A DNA stretch of 30,870 bases, from the NCBI GenBank assembly GCA_023229615.1, contig JALNYX010000006.1, forward strand, positions 1-30,870, written 5' to 3'. The DNA is from Candidatus Moraniibacteriota bacterium (GTDB lineage Bacteria; Patescibacteriota; Minisyncoccia; Moranbacterales; UBA9337). Every line of letters starts with the position of its first letter. The first letter of the stretch is position 1. The notes below the pieces were generated by a model. The model was given only the letters and a program-made list of their open reading frames with translations, made no database searches and had not been told where the DNA came from. Both the position numbers and the translations under genes were made by a program. Positions 1 through 6,443 of the stretch are shown piece by piece.

Positions 1-1
1 T

Positions 2-844
2 AAGAGAAGATTTGGGGATAAGAATAAAGTTGGCGAGAAGAATGACATTCAAGTTATCGCCACGAATATTGACATCGCTTTTATCGTTGAGTCTGTTGGC
101 AGGGATTATAATGTAAATCGATTTGAAAGATATTTAGCTATTGTCAAAGATACAAGCATAAAACCTGTTATAATAATCAACAAAATTGATTTGATTACCG
201 CTTCCGAACTTGATTCTAAATTAGCAGAGATAAAAAACAGACTTGGGGATATTGATTTAATTTTTACTAGTGTTGTAAATAATGAAGGTTTAGATAGTTT
301 GAAGACTTATATCCAAAAAGGGGGAACCTGTTGTTTTCTTGGTTCTTCTGGTGTGGGAAAATCATCGCTCATCAATAAGTTATTGGGAAAAGAAGATATC
401 AAAACAGGGGATATTAGTTCGTATTCAGATAGAGGAAAACACGTTACAACAAATAGAGAGATGTATTTTTTGCCTGCCCGCCGAAGCTTGGGCGCAGGTG
501 GGGAATCAGGTGGCATTTTGATAGATAACCCAGGAATCAGGGAGGTTGGCATAACAGATGCTAGCGCAGAAATAAATAGTGTATTTGATGAAATAGTAAT
601 TCTCGCCAAAAAATGTAAATATGTTGATTGCACACATACTCACGAACCAGACTGTGAGGTGCTGAAGGCGTTAAAAGACGAAACATTAGATGAAGATAAA
701 TATTCTAATTATATAAGCCTGAAGAAAGAAGCTGAATACCTTGAAATGAGTCAGTCAGAAAAAAGAGAAAAAAATCGCCAGTTCGGGAAATTTATCAAGA
801 AGGCGAAGAAAGATTTTAGTAAATTCGGGCATAAAGATTTTTAA
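2..844 (+). CDS. rsgA: Small-subunit ribosome biogenesis GTPase RsgA, 5' end cut by the window
   Basis: RsgA is a circularly permuted GTPase that checks late 30S subunit maturation. The reading frame is open from base 2, so the N-terminal OB-fold lies outside the window. The visible part has the permuted motif order: G4 NKID first (bases 179-190), then the P-loop GSSGVGKSSLIN (G1), then the G3 motif DNPG, and finally the zinc-binding stretch CKYVDCTHTHEPDC with its Cys-Cys-His-Cys spacing. The C-terminus is Lys-rich, as expected for an rRNA-binding tail. Just before the G3 motif is an unusual segment (ARRSLGAGGE) encoded by a GC-rich palindrome at 473-503. A terminator follows the stop. Family assignment is secure; only the start is missing. 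Confidence 0.95.
   Translation, partial: KRRFGDKNKVGEKNDIQVIATNIDIAFIVESVGRDYNVNRFERYLAIVKDTSIKPVIIINKIDLITASELDSKLAEIKNRLGDIDLIFTSVVNNEGLDSLKTYIQKGGTCCFLGSSGVGKSSLINKLLGKEDIKTGDISSYSDRGKHVTTNREMYFLPARRSLGAGGESGGILIDNPGIREVGITDASAEINSVFDEIVILAKKCKYVDCTHTHEPDCEVLKALKDETLDEDKYSNYISLKKEAEYLEMSQSEKREKNRQFGKFIKKAKKDFSKFGHKDF
473..503. repeat. GC-rich palindromic insert inside rsgA
   Basis: In an otherwise AT-rich gene, these 31 bases are strongly GC-rich and can fold: CCTGC (473-477) pairs with GCAGG (494-498), with an inner GCC/GGC and the symmetric core AAGCTT. It stays in frame and encodes about ten extra residues between the switch region and the G3 motif. Composition and position suggest an inserted repeat rather than native coding sequence. 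Confidence 0.6.
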
Positions 845-868
845 CTTGCCGGAGTGGTACTATACCAA

Positions 869-892
869 GGCACTAGAGATAGTGTCTTTTTT
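869..892 (+). terminator. Rho-independent terminator after rsgA
   Basis: The stem GGCACTA/TAGTGTC (one G-T pair) closes a GAGA tetraloop and is followed directly by six T. It lies 25 bases after the rsgA stop. Confidence 0.75.
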
Positions 893-938
893 ATAAAATA
901 TGCTTTATTAAGAGGGAAAATTGGGTTATACTGAAAAT

Positions 939-1105
939 ATGAAATTGTTGCTAACTTCAACAGGACTAATCAACGAGAATATAAAGAAATTTTTTGTTTC
1001 TCAATTTGACAGGCTTTCAAAGAAAAAAGAAAAGGCGAGCCAGTAATCGAATTAACCGATGACCAAGCCATTTTTGTGGAAGATGGCAAAATGGTCAGGA
1101 TATAA
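939..1105 (+). pseudogene. Remnant of an S51 (peptidase E-like) gene with its middle deleted
   Basis: From ATG 939 the frame reads MKLLLTSTGLINENIKKFF, the typical start of a peptidase E/S51 protein, and stops at 1044-1046 after 35 residues. Shifting frame near 1040 gives KGEPVIELTDDQAIFVEDGK and then VRI and a stop at 1103-1105, which resembles the C-terminal end of the same family. The central part, including the catalytic Ser-Asp-His region (about 150 residues), is missing and the two ends are out of frame. It sits 2 bases before an intact family member, so it probably came from a tandem pair in which one copy decayed. The family match is by eye. Confidence 0.7.
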
Positions 1106-1107
1106 CA

Positions 1108-1734
1108 ATGAGAAAATTATTATTATCATCCAATGGAAGTTTTGTTATAGAAAAAGGATTGAGTCTTTTGTTTGACGATATTTCAAATATAAAACTGGCT
1201 TATATCACAACGGCAGGAAAAGGAAGCAGTGACAAGACATATATAGAAACCCACAAGGAGATGCTAAAAAAAGAAGGCTATGATTTTGAAGAGTTGGACA
1301 TTGAAGGTAAAACCGAAGATGAATTGCGAGAACTGCTGAAGGATAAGACTGCTGTGTATGTGGAGGGCGGAAATACCTTTTATTTGCTAAAAGCTGTCCG
1401 TGAAAGCGGTTTTGATAAAGTTATAAAAGAACTGATTGAAAAAGGCGTGTCGTATGTCGGCTCAAGCGCTGGAAGCTATATCGTTTGTCCTACTATTGAA
1501 ATGGCAACTTGGAAGCCGAAGCAAAAAGAGAGATTTGGCGTGGAGGATTTTACAGCTCTCAATGTCGTTTCATTTTTGGTAACAGTTCATTATATTCCTG
1601 AAATGGAAAGCGTTCTGAAAGAGAAAATTTCAAATGCCAAATATCCAACAAGAATCCTTCAAGACGGACAGGGGATTTTGGTTGAAGGGGATAATTATAA
1701 ATTTGTTGGCGAGGGTGAAGAAATAAAATTATGA
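1108..1734 (+). CDS. Peptidase E-like (S51 family) serine peptidase
   Basis: This 208-residue protein has the class-I glutamine-amidotransferase-like fold expected of S51 peptidases, cytoplasmic enzymes that typically cut Asp-X dipeptides or related small substrates. Visible signatures are the N-terminal strand RKLLLSSNG, the loop EGGNTFYLL near residue 90, and the nucleophile elbow GSSAGS near residue 118, where the second Ser of the SSAG core should be the nucleophile. A His follows in VTVHYIPE (about residue 154). Length is close to the usual 200-230 residues. The stop overlaps the next ATG by 4 bases (ATGA), so the SET-like fragment was probably translated with it. The family is clear; the substrate cannot be told from sequence. 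Confidence 0.85.
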   Translation: MRKLLLSSNGSFVIEKGLSLLFDDISNIKLAYITTAGKGSSDKTYIETHKEMLKKEGYDFEELDIEGKTEDELRELLKDKTAVYVEGGNTFYLLKAVRESGFDKVIKELIEKGVSYVGSSAGSYIVCPTIEMATWKPKQKERFGVEDFTALNVVSFLVTVHYIPEMESVLKEKISNAKYPTRILQDGQGILVEGDNYKFVGEGEEIKL

Positions 1735-2006
1735 CAAAAGATATACTGATGAAGAAATCAAAAATAAGCGGAAAAGGCGTTTTTGCGTTACGAGATTTTA
1801 AGAAGGGCGAGGTGGTTCTGAAATGGAATCCAAAGCCAATTAAAAAATCAGAAATAAATTCGTTGACGTCTCGTAAAAAAACTTACATCGTCAATTTTGG
1901 TAAAAAATATTTTCTTATGCAAAGCCCTGAAAGATATGTTAATCTATATCTTGCTTATTTTGAGTCTCGTATCTATCAGGGAAGAGGATATTCCAGGCAA
2001 TCCTGA
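1731..2006 (+). pseudogene. Truncated SET-domain protein
   Basis: The first 70 residues read like the start of a small bacterial SET-domain protein: SKISGKGVFALRDFKKGEVV is the usual SET-I opening, and SPERYVN resembles the segment just before the NHSC-type cofactor-binding motif. The NH.C motif and the C-terminal GEE..xxY region, needed for S-adenosylmethionine binding and catalysis, are absent. After YVN the frame continues into about 20 unrelated residues and stops. It overlaps the upstream peptidase gene by 4 bases. The most economical reading is a deletion that removed the second half of the domain and joined the rest to a different sequence. It should not have methyltransferase activity. 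Confidence 0.65.
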
Positions 2007-2127
2007 TTCAGGAAGTAATTTATTGACATTCGCACTGCCAATTATTGTTTTGACCATTCTTCTTATTATTATTGCTTATAAGAAAGGAGAAAAACCACGT
2101 TGGCAGTGGGGCAAACCAAAGGAATAA
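1936..2127 (+). pseudogene. Possible C-terminal fragment of a membrane protein
   Basis: In the +1 frame relative to the SET fragment, about 63 codons stay open from ATG 1936. The C-terminal half has a clear hydrophobic helix (LLTFALPIIVLTILLIIIAY) followed by a basic, Trp-containing tail (KKGEKPRWQWGKPKE). This looks like the C-terminal anchor of a larger protein whose front is gone, joined to the SET fragment. It could instead be a small one- or two-helix membrane protein. No family is recognised. Confidence 0.35.
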
Positions 2128-2215
2128 TGGGAGATATAGTGTGCGGCAGTGCGGGGTAAATATTACAGGGGATAACTTTTGACTTGCTAATTACTGCACG
2201 TAAGCACCAAGTAGT

Positions 2216-2227
2216 AATGTTGCAATA
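2216..2227 (+). repeat. Direct repeat copy 1 upstream of fic promoter
   Basis: AATGTTGCAATA here matches AATGTTGCAATT at 2313-2324 in 11 of 12 positions; both are followed by GT and TATG a few bases on. The core TTGCAA is a palindrome. This copy lies about 47 bases upstream of the -35 box of the Fic gene and could be a regulator site. Confidence 0.4.
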
Positions 2228-2273
2228 GTTATGGCTTATTTTAGCCAATTTATAGTATATTCAGCTATTTTTA

Positions 2274-2302
2274 TTGACTAAATGAAACATGAATGTTATA
2301 TT
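2274..2302 (+). promoter_or_regulatory. Sigma70-type promoter of the Fic gene
   Basis: TTGACT (2274-2279), a 17-base spacer, then TATATT (2297-2302). The start site would fall near 2309, giving a leader of about 20 bases before the ATG at 2328. Confidence 0.65.
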
Positions 2303-2312
2303 TATAGCATAA

Positions 2313-2324
2313 AAATGTTGCAAT
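2313..2324 (+). repeat. Direct repeat copy 2 between fic start site and ATG
   Basis: AATGTTGCAATT repeats the 2216-2227 element. It lies between the predicted transcription start and the start codon, where a bound protein would block transcription. The downstream protein has an N-terminal winged helix, so self-regulation is plausible but inferred. Confidence 0.4.
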
Positions 2325-2327
2325 TGT

Positions 2328-3392
2328 ATGACTAAAGATAATAAAAAATTAAATCAAAGGCAAGAAAAAATTCTCTCCTTCATTGAAGAAAAGGGCAGTG
2401 TTTCTATCGGTCAAATAGTGGAATATGTTGGAAAAGTAACAAGAATGACAATTCTTCGAGATTTGGATAAAATGCTTAAGCTTGATTTTGTTGAGAGGGA
2501 AGGAGTCGCAGGACGAGCTGTCACATATAGAATTTCTTCTGAATACTCTATTCTAAAAAAGATTGATGTGGAAAAATATTTTGCGGTTGATTCTAGTGAA
2601 AGAAAAATAAATCCTATTTTTAACGAAAATATATTTGATTTTTTGAATGATGAAATTATCACAGAAGAAGAAATTTCTGATTTGGAAAAGATAAACGAAA
2701 AATATCTACATTCTAAGGATAAATTAGAAAAAGAGAGTCCTGCAATTTTACGCAGAGAATGGGAGCGATTGATTGTCGAATTTTCTTGGAAGTCTTCTCA
2801 AATTGAAGGTGACACTTACACTCTCCTGGAAACCGAAGCTCTGATCAAAGAGCATCGGTTGGCTGAAGGAAAAGACAAGGCGGAAGCGCAAATGATTCTA
2901 AATCATAAAAAAGCTTTGGATTTCATTTTAGAAAATCCCGATTTCTTTTTTCAGCTTGAGACGGAAAAAATCAAAAAAATACACGCTATTCTGGTCGAAG
3001 GGATGGATGTTAAGGAAGATTTTCGTTCACATGGAGTGGGCATTGGTGGCACACTCTATCGACCGCTAGCCAATAAAAAAGAATTATCTAGAATGACGGA
3101 CAAGCTTTCTGAAACGGTTAGGAATATAAAAAGCCCTTTTGCTAAAGCTTTAGTTGCTCTTCTTATGATTTCCTACCTTCAGCCGTTTGAAGATGGTAAC
3201 AAACGCACAGCTCGTATAGTAGCTAACGGAATTTTACATTCTCACCAAAAAGCTATGTTATCTTATCGAAATATAGATGTTTTGGAATACAAAAAAGCGA
3301 TCCTGTTGTTTTACGAGCAAAATAACATCTCATACTTCAAGGAACTGTTTTTGAAGCAGTTTGAGTTTGCAGTGGAAAATTATTTCGGATAA
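2328..3392 (+). CDS. Fic-domain protein with N-terminal winged helix; catalytic His replaced by Gln
   Basis: Fic proteins transfer AMP or related groups to target proteins. Residues 1-75 form a DeoR-like winged helix (KLNQRQEKILSFIEEKGSVS, then VTRMTILRDLDKMLKL as the recognition helix). Residues 150-165 carry SSQIEG, matching the (S/T)xxxE(G/N) autoinhibitory helix motif. The Fic core is at 284-295: LQPFEDGNKRTA. In the canonical HxFx(D/E)GNxR motif the first residue is the catalytic His; here it is Gln285 (codon CAG, bases 3180-3182), while Phe, Asp, Gly, Asn and Arg remain. AMP transfer may therefore be lost or changed. The 354-residue length is normal for Fic proteins with added domains. 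A good promoter and two direct repeats precede it. No antitoxin-like partner is adjacent. Confidence 0.88.
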   Translation: MTKDNKKLNQRQEKILSFIEEKGSVSIGQIVEYVGKVTRMTILRDLDKMLKLDFVEREGVAGRAVTYRISSEYSILKKIDVEKYFAVDSSERKINPIFNENIFDFLNDEIITEEEISDLEKINEKYLHSKDKLEKESPAILRREWERLIVEFSWKSSQIEGDTYTLLETEALIKEHRLAEGKDKAEAQMILNHKKALDFILENPDFFFQLETEKIKKIHAILVEGMDVKEDFRSHGVGIGGTLYRPLANKKELSRMTDKLSETVRNIKSPFAKALVALLMISYLQPFEDGNKRTARIVANGILHSHQKAMLSYRNIDVLEYKKAILLFYEQNNISYFKELFLKQFEFAVENYFG

Positions 3393-3396
3393 AATT

Positions 3397-3624
3397 ATGA
3401 ACACTTGTATTTTTGGAGATAGTATAATCGAGGGATATTATGATGATGAGGAGAAAAATGGTTGGGTTAATCGCCTGAAATCTATTTTTAGCGATGATGA
3501 AATATACAACCTTGGAATTTCAGGAGATTCAACCGAAAATCTGCTCAATCGGTTTGACGGTCTGCACCCCAATGCGGTAGGTCACGAATGGATGGCAAAT
3601 AAAATAGCTAGAGAATTAAAATAA
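3397..3624 (+). pseudogene. SGNH/GDSL hydrolase remnant with in-frame internal deletion
   Basis: The 75-residue frame begins with block I of SGNH hydrolases (CIFGDSIIEGYY, nucleophile Ser in GDS), continues through a block II-like NLGISGDSTENLLNRF, and then jumps directly to block V DGLHPNAVGHEWMA, which carries the catalytic Asp-His pair (DxLHPN). Block III (GxND) and about 100 residues between are missing, although the frame is intact. A functional family member is normally 170-200 residues. The ATG lies 4 bases after the fic stop. The short product keeps the nominal Ser and His but cannot form the normal fold, so it is called a pseudogene. Confidence 0.7.
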
Positions 3625-3752
3625 TAAAAATCATTTTTCGCAGTATGGGAAAATTGCTATTTATTCCGCTCAACTCAAGCTATTGCATTAGTTTCTTGAG
3701 TGCACTCTTTCTTCTTTTGCCTGAATTTGCAAAAAAAAGGTAAAATAAAAAA

Positions 3753-3788
3753 GTAGGTACTTTTGTATCTGTGTGCGTAATGTATGAA
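3753..3788 (+). promoter_or_regulatory. Possible degenerate 12-bp-phased operator upstream of the DUF1189 gene
   Basis: GTAGGTACTT (3753-3762) resembles the repeat unit at 4751-4784, and GTA recurs exactly 12 and 24 bases later (3765, 3777). Only the first unit is a good match, so this is tentative. The rest of the 3625-3808 gap is AT-rich and shows nothing firm. Confidence 0.25.
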
Positions 3789-3808
3789 TAAAAATTAAAA
3801 AAACAAAA

Positions 3809-4711
3809 ATGGAATTTCTGAAAAATGTTAAAAACAGCATTTATAATCCGAAATATTATCAGGAACTTTTGAATCGTCCTTTTTCTTATTCGGTCAAGTA
3901 TTTTTTCAAATTCTCACTGATTTTTTCGTTGCTTTTCGTTTTGATTTTCTCCACTTTTATTTTTCCGAAAATCAACAGGGAATTGAAAAACTTTATCGCT
4001 GAATCAGTAAATAATTATCCTGATGAGTTGGAAGTTTCCGTGAAAAACGGAAGCGTGAGTACAAATGTCGAGGAGCCATATTTTATCAAAACCCCTTCTT
4101 CATGGAAAGGAGAACAGCAGGAAGGAGTAAATAATTTTGAAAATTTGATCGTTATTGATACAAAAAGCGAGCCTGATGTGGGTAATTTGGAAAAATACAA
4201 CACCGCGTCGTTGATTACTGAAAAATACATTGTTTACGAAGCAGAAGATGGAAAAATCACCATCCAACCGCTTGAAAAATTTCCGAATATGGTCATCAAT
4301 GAAAAGAACGTCAATAGTTTTGTTGAAAGATATTCTCCTTATTTGAAGTTTATTTACATTCCCTTGGTTTTTGCATTTTTTATTTTCGCTGTGTTTTTTC
4401 TGATTTTCAGATTAATTTATCTTTTTTTTGCGGCGTTGTTTATTTGGTTAATAGTAAACATTAAGGGTGTTAAAATTGATTATTCAAAAGCATATCAAAT
4501 GGGAATGCATTTGATGACTTTGCCATTGATTTTAATATCGCTGACCTCGATTAAATTTCCTTTTGCTTTTACCGTGGTCTTGCTGATTGCGGCCGCTGTT
4601 AATATTAAAAATATCAGCAAAGAAGATGCCGAACCTGTTGCGAATGAAGTTGAAATAGAACCAAAAAATGAATACGCTCAGGTTGTACCAGGAATACTTT
4701 CGGAAAAATAA
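3809..4711 (+). CDS. DUF1189-like integral membrane protein
   Basis: The 300-residue protein begins MEFLKNVKNSIYNPKYYQ, a start typical of DUF1189 proteins, with one transmembrane helix at about residues 32-54, a soluble presumably extracytoplasmic region at about 55-170, and three or four closely packed hydrophobic helices at about 175-275 (for example FIYIPLVFAFFIFAVFFLIF). The C-terminal tail is acidic and probably cytoplasmic. DUF1189 proteins occur in Bacillota and candidate-phyla bacteria; their function is not established. No Shine-Dalgarno sequence precedes the ATG; the leader is nearly pure A and T. It sits just upstream of an AbrB-like regulator, and a weak copy of that regulator's repeat lies in front of it, so co-regulation is possible. 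Confidence 0.75.
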   Translation: MEFLKNVKNSIYNPKYYQELLNRPFSYSVKYFFKFSLIFSLLFVLIFSTFIFPKINRELKNFIAESVNNYPDELEVSVKNGSVSTNVEEPYFIKTPSSWKGEQQEGVNNFENLIVIDTKSEPDVGNLEKYNTASLITEKYIVYEAEDGKITIQPLEKFPNMVINEKNVNSFVERYSPYLKFIYIPLVFAFFIFAVFFLIFRLIYLFFAALFIWLIVNIKGVKIDYSKAYQMGMHLMTLPLILISLTSIKFPFAFTVVLLIAAAVNIKNISKEDAEPVANEVEIEPKNEYAQVVPGILSEK

Positions 4712-4740
4712 AAAAATATATTTAGATAGGTTTCGTGGTG

Positions 4741-4746
4741 TATAAT
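4741..4746 (+). promoter_or_regulatory. Consensus -10 box in front of the AbrB-like gene
   Basis: TATAAT lies 2 bases before the 38-bp palindrome, so the transcription start (about 4753) would fall within the palindrome. A clear -35 box at the right distance is not seen. Confidence 0.45.
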
Positions 4747-4747
4747 A

Positions 4748-4785
4748 AAAGTACATACTTAGGTACGTACTTGAGTATGTACTTT
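4748..4785 (+). promoter_or_regulatory. 38-bp palindromic operator made of three 12-bp-phased repeats
   Basis: The two 19-base halves are complementary at 17 of 19 positions, centred between 4766 and 4767. Inside are three repeats spaced exactly 12 bases apart: GTACATACTT at 4751, GTACGTACTT at 4763 and GTATGTACTT at 4775. The outer arms extend further with a one-base bulge (TAATAAA / TTTATTA). It follows a TATAAT box and precedes the AbrB-like ATG at 4807, the expected place for an autoregulatory operator. In RNA it would form a long hairpin, but no T-run follows directly, so a terminator role is less likely. Confidence 0.7.
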
Positions 4786-4806
4786 ATTAAAATAAGATAA
4801 AAAAAT

Positions 4807-4971
4807 ATGGAAAAACATATTCGAAAATTAACAAAAACATCCAAGCACAGTTATTATGTGATAGTTCCAAAAGAATTGGTGAAAAAATACGGCTGGAATG
4901 AAAAACAAAAGCTTGTCCTGGAGGACAAAGGAAGAGGAAAGATTGAAATTCGGGATTGGAGAAAGAAATAG
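4807..4971 (+). CDS. Small AbrB/SpoVT-type (swapped-hairpin) DNA-binding protein
   Basis: A 54-residue reading frame begins MEKHIRKLTKTSKHSYYVIV and continues PKELVKKYGWNEKQKLVLED. This follows the AbrB/MazE/SpoVT pattern: a first strand, then a V.IPKEL-type strand-turn-helix (here VIVPKELVKKYGW), then a strand of the type ..v.le. with a G-R-G turn. Such proteins dimerise through swapped hairpins and bind palindromic DNA as transition-state regulators or antitoxins. The large palindrome just upstream fits autoregulation. No toxin gene follows; the next gene is a coiled-coil protein 28 bases downstream. Very short, but motif order and context support it as real. Confidence 0.8.
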   Translation: MEKHIRKLTKTSKHSYYVIVPKELVKKYGWNEKQKLVLEDKGRGKIEIRDWRKK

Positions 4972-4999
4972 TAATTAATTTTTTTGATATATTAATTTT

Positions 5000-5791
5000 A
5001 TGGAAAGTAATGAAACTTCAGGAATAGCTAAGGTAGAGCAAGCTGTTGATAATGGAAGTGAGGAAAGTGGAGTTGAAGGTGAAGCAAAAGAAGTTTCACA
5101 TGAGGAAGCCATTGAAGATTTGACTGTTCAAATCGATGGCAAAAAAGAGTTAGCCGAATCTATTTCAGCTTCAGTTGAGGGAACAAATTCAAGGCTTGAT
5201 GAATTGCGAGAAAAAATGGGTCTTCCGGTACAGGAAGATGATGCGACTAGTGTTTCAATAGATAAAGAGACGCTGGAAAAAGAAAAAGAAAAGAAGGGTC
5301 TTCTGGAAAAAGAAAAGGAAGAAAGAATTTTTCAACAAGAAAGGCAACGACTTGTTGAGGAGGAGAAAAAAAGGATTATAAAGGAAAAGATAGAAGGGCT
5401 TTTCGAAGAATTTAGTCGATTTAGTTCACAGGAAGTGCAGAGTCTCTCGCGTTCCGGTCGAATGTTGTCAGGTGGCTTTGTGGAGAGTGGATACCTGGGT
5501 AAATTAGCTGAAGAAGTTTCTAAAATTTTTGCCTCTTCGTTTGAGAAGGGGGCAAAAACGCTTTCGGATATTGAGGAAAATTTACCGGAATTGTTAGAAC
5601 AATTTGATGAGCAGATTACCGCAGAGGCAGAAATGAATGTTGACGAGCGATTGGAAAATGAAAAAGTTAACAAGGATGAAGTTGTCGAAGATATATCCTC
5701 AGAGGCAGTCATGAAGGATGGCCAAAAGGAGGAAGTTAATGGAACAGAAAATTCTTCCCAAGAGGCTCAAGCAAGTCCAGAGAATAAATAA
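5000..5791 (+). CDS. Acidic coiled-coil protein of unknown function
   Basis: No family is recognised in this 263-residue protein. It is very rich in Glu and Lys, with no signal peptide or membrane helix. Residues 1-45 are acidic and probably disordered; about 46-75 has a short heptad-like helix (LAESISASVEGTNSRLDELR); about 92-135 is an almost continuous charged helix (KEKEKKGLLEKEKEERIFQQ and following); about 135-205 is a more ordinary mixed segment (FSRFSSQEVQSLSRSGRMLS), possibly a small folded domain; and the rest is again acidic and low-complexity. It is likely a cytoplasmic helical protein. It lies 28 bases after the AbrB-like gene and may share its transcript. Confidence 0.7.
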   Translation: MESNETSGIAKVEQAVDNGSEESGVEGEAKEVSHEEAIEDLTVQIDGKKELAESISASVEGTNSRLDELREKMGLPVQEDDATSVSIDKETLEKEKEKKGLLEKEKEERIFQQERQRLVEEEKKRIIKEKIEGLFEEFSRFSSQEVQSLSRSGRMLSGGFVESGYLGKLAEEVSKIFASSFEKGAKTLSDIEENLPELLEQFDEQITAEAEMNVDERLENEKVNKDEVVEDISSEAVMKDGQKEEVNGTENSSQEAQASPENK

Positions 5792-5831
5792 AAATATATC
5801 TGTGTATTTTAGAGAGTGGTAAAAAATAATT

Positions 5832-6443
5832 ATGAGTAATGAGATAATAAGCGCGTTGGTTTTGGGGTTGATTGGTGGGGTAATTCCGGGTCCGGTTTTG
5901 ACTGCTACTTTTACGGAAATTTTGCAGTCTGGATTTTTCAAGAGTTTGAGAATTATTTTCTGGGCAATGTTCGTGGAAACCGTCGTGGCGCTGATAAGTT
6001 TGTTAGTTCTTTCTTCGATGGGATTTTCAACAGCTGTCTTTAGTGGTATATCTTTTATCGGCGCAGGTATTCTCATTTGGATTGCTTCTTCGATATGGAA
6101 AGTAAAAAGAATTGATAGCGAGGAAAAGATTCACTTCAGTTTGGGAAAAATATCTGCTATGATTTTGGCCAATGGCGTATTGTGGACTTTTTGGATAACG
6201 GTTTGTGTGCCGAGAGCTATATCGTTAAGCGAAAAAATATATCTTGGTCAGTTCCTGTTTTTGATGCTTGTTGAAATAGGATGGTTGCTGTCTACTGTAG
6301 GCGTGGCGATAATATTTTCCCGTTTCAGAAAAATACTTTCAGACCCAAAAATAGTGCCGATTATATTCAAAATATTCGCTCTAACATTTTTGTATTTTGC
6401 CTTCGACATGGCATATAAGAGTATTAAATTTTTTATATTATAA
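5832..6443 (+). CDS. LysE/RhtB-type membrane exporter
   Basis: A 203-residue hydrophobic protein with about six transmembrane helices. The N-terminal helix contains GLIGGVIPGPVLTATFTEIL, the Gly/Pro-rich PGP signature of the LysE/RhtB amino-acid exporter superfamily, followed by a second helix running to the middle and a conserved-looking ANGVLWTFWITV segment near residue 115. Length matches the family (200-215 residues). Members export amino acids or other small metabolites in exchange for protons; the substrate cannot be assigned. It lies 40 bases after the coiled-coil gene, and its last 47 bases overlap the longest possible reading of the NUDIX gene. Confidence 0.85.
   Translation: MSNEIISALVLGLIGGVIPGPVLTATFTEILQSGFFKSLRIIFWAMFVETVVALISLLVLSSMGFSTAVFSGISFIGAGILIWIASSIWKVKRIDSEEKIHFSLGKISAMILANGVLWTFWITVCVPRAISLSEKIYLGQFLFLMLVEIGWLLSTVGVAIIFSRFRKILSDPKIVPIIFKIFALTFLYFAFDMAYKSIKFFIL

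Noticed and set aside
2328..3624. Fic gene and following short gene as a toxin-antitoxin pair
   Set aside because: The short gene is an SGNH hydrolase remnant, not an antitoxin, and the Fic protein carries its own inhibitory motif and lacks the catalytic His.
4807..5791. AbrB-like gene plus coiled-coil gene as a MazEF/VapBC-type module
   Set aside because: The coiled-coil protein has no PIN, MazF or other toxin motif; the AbrB-like protein is better seen as a stand-alone regulator.
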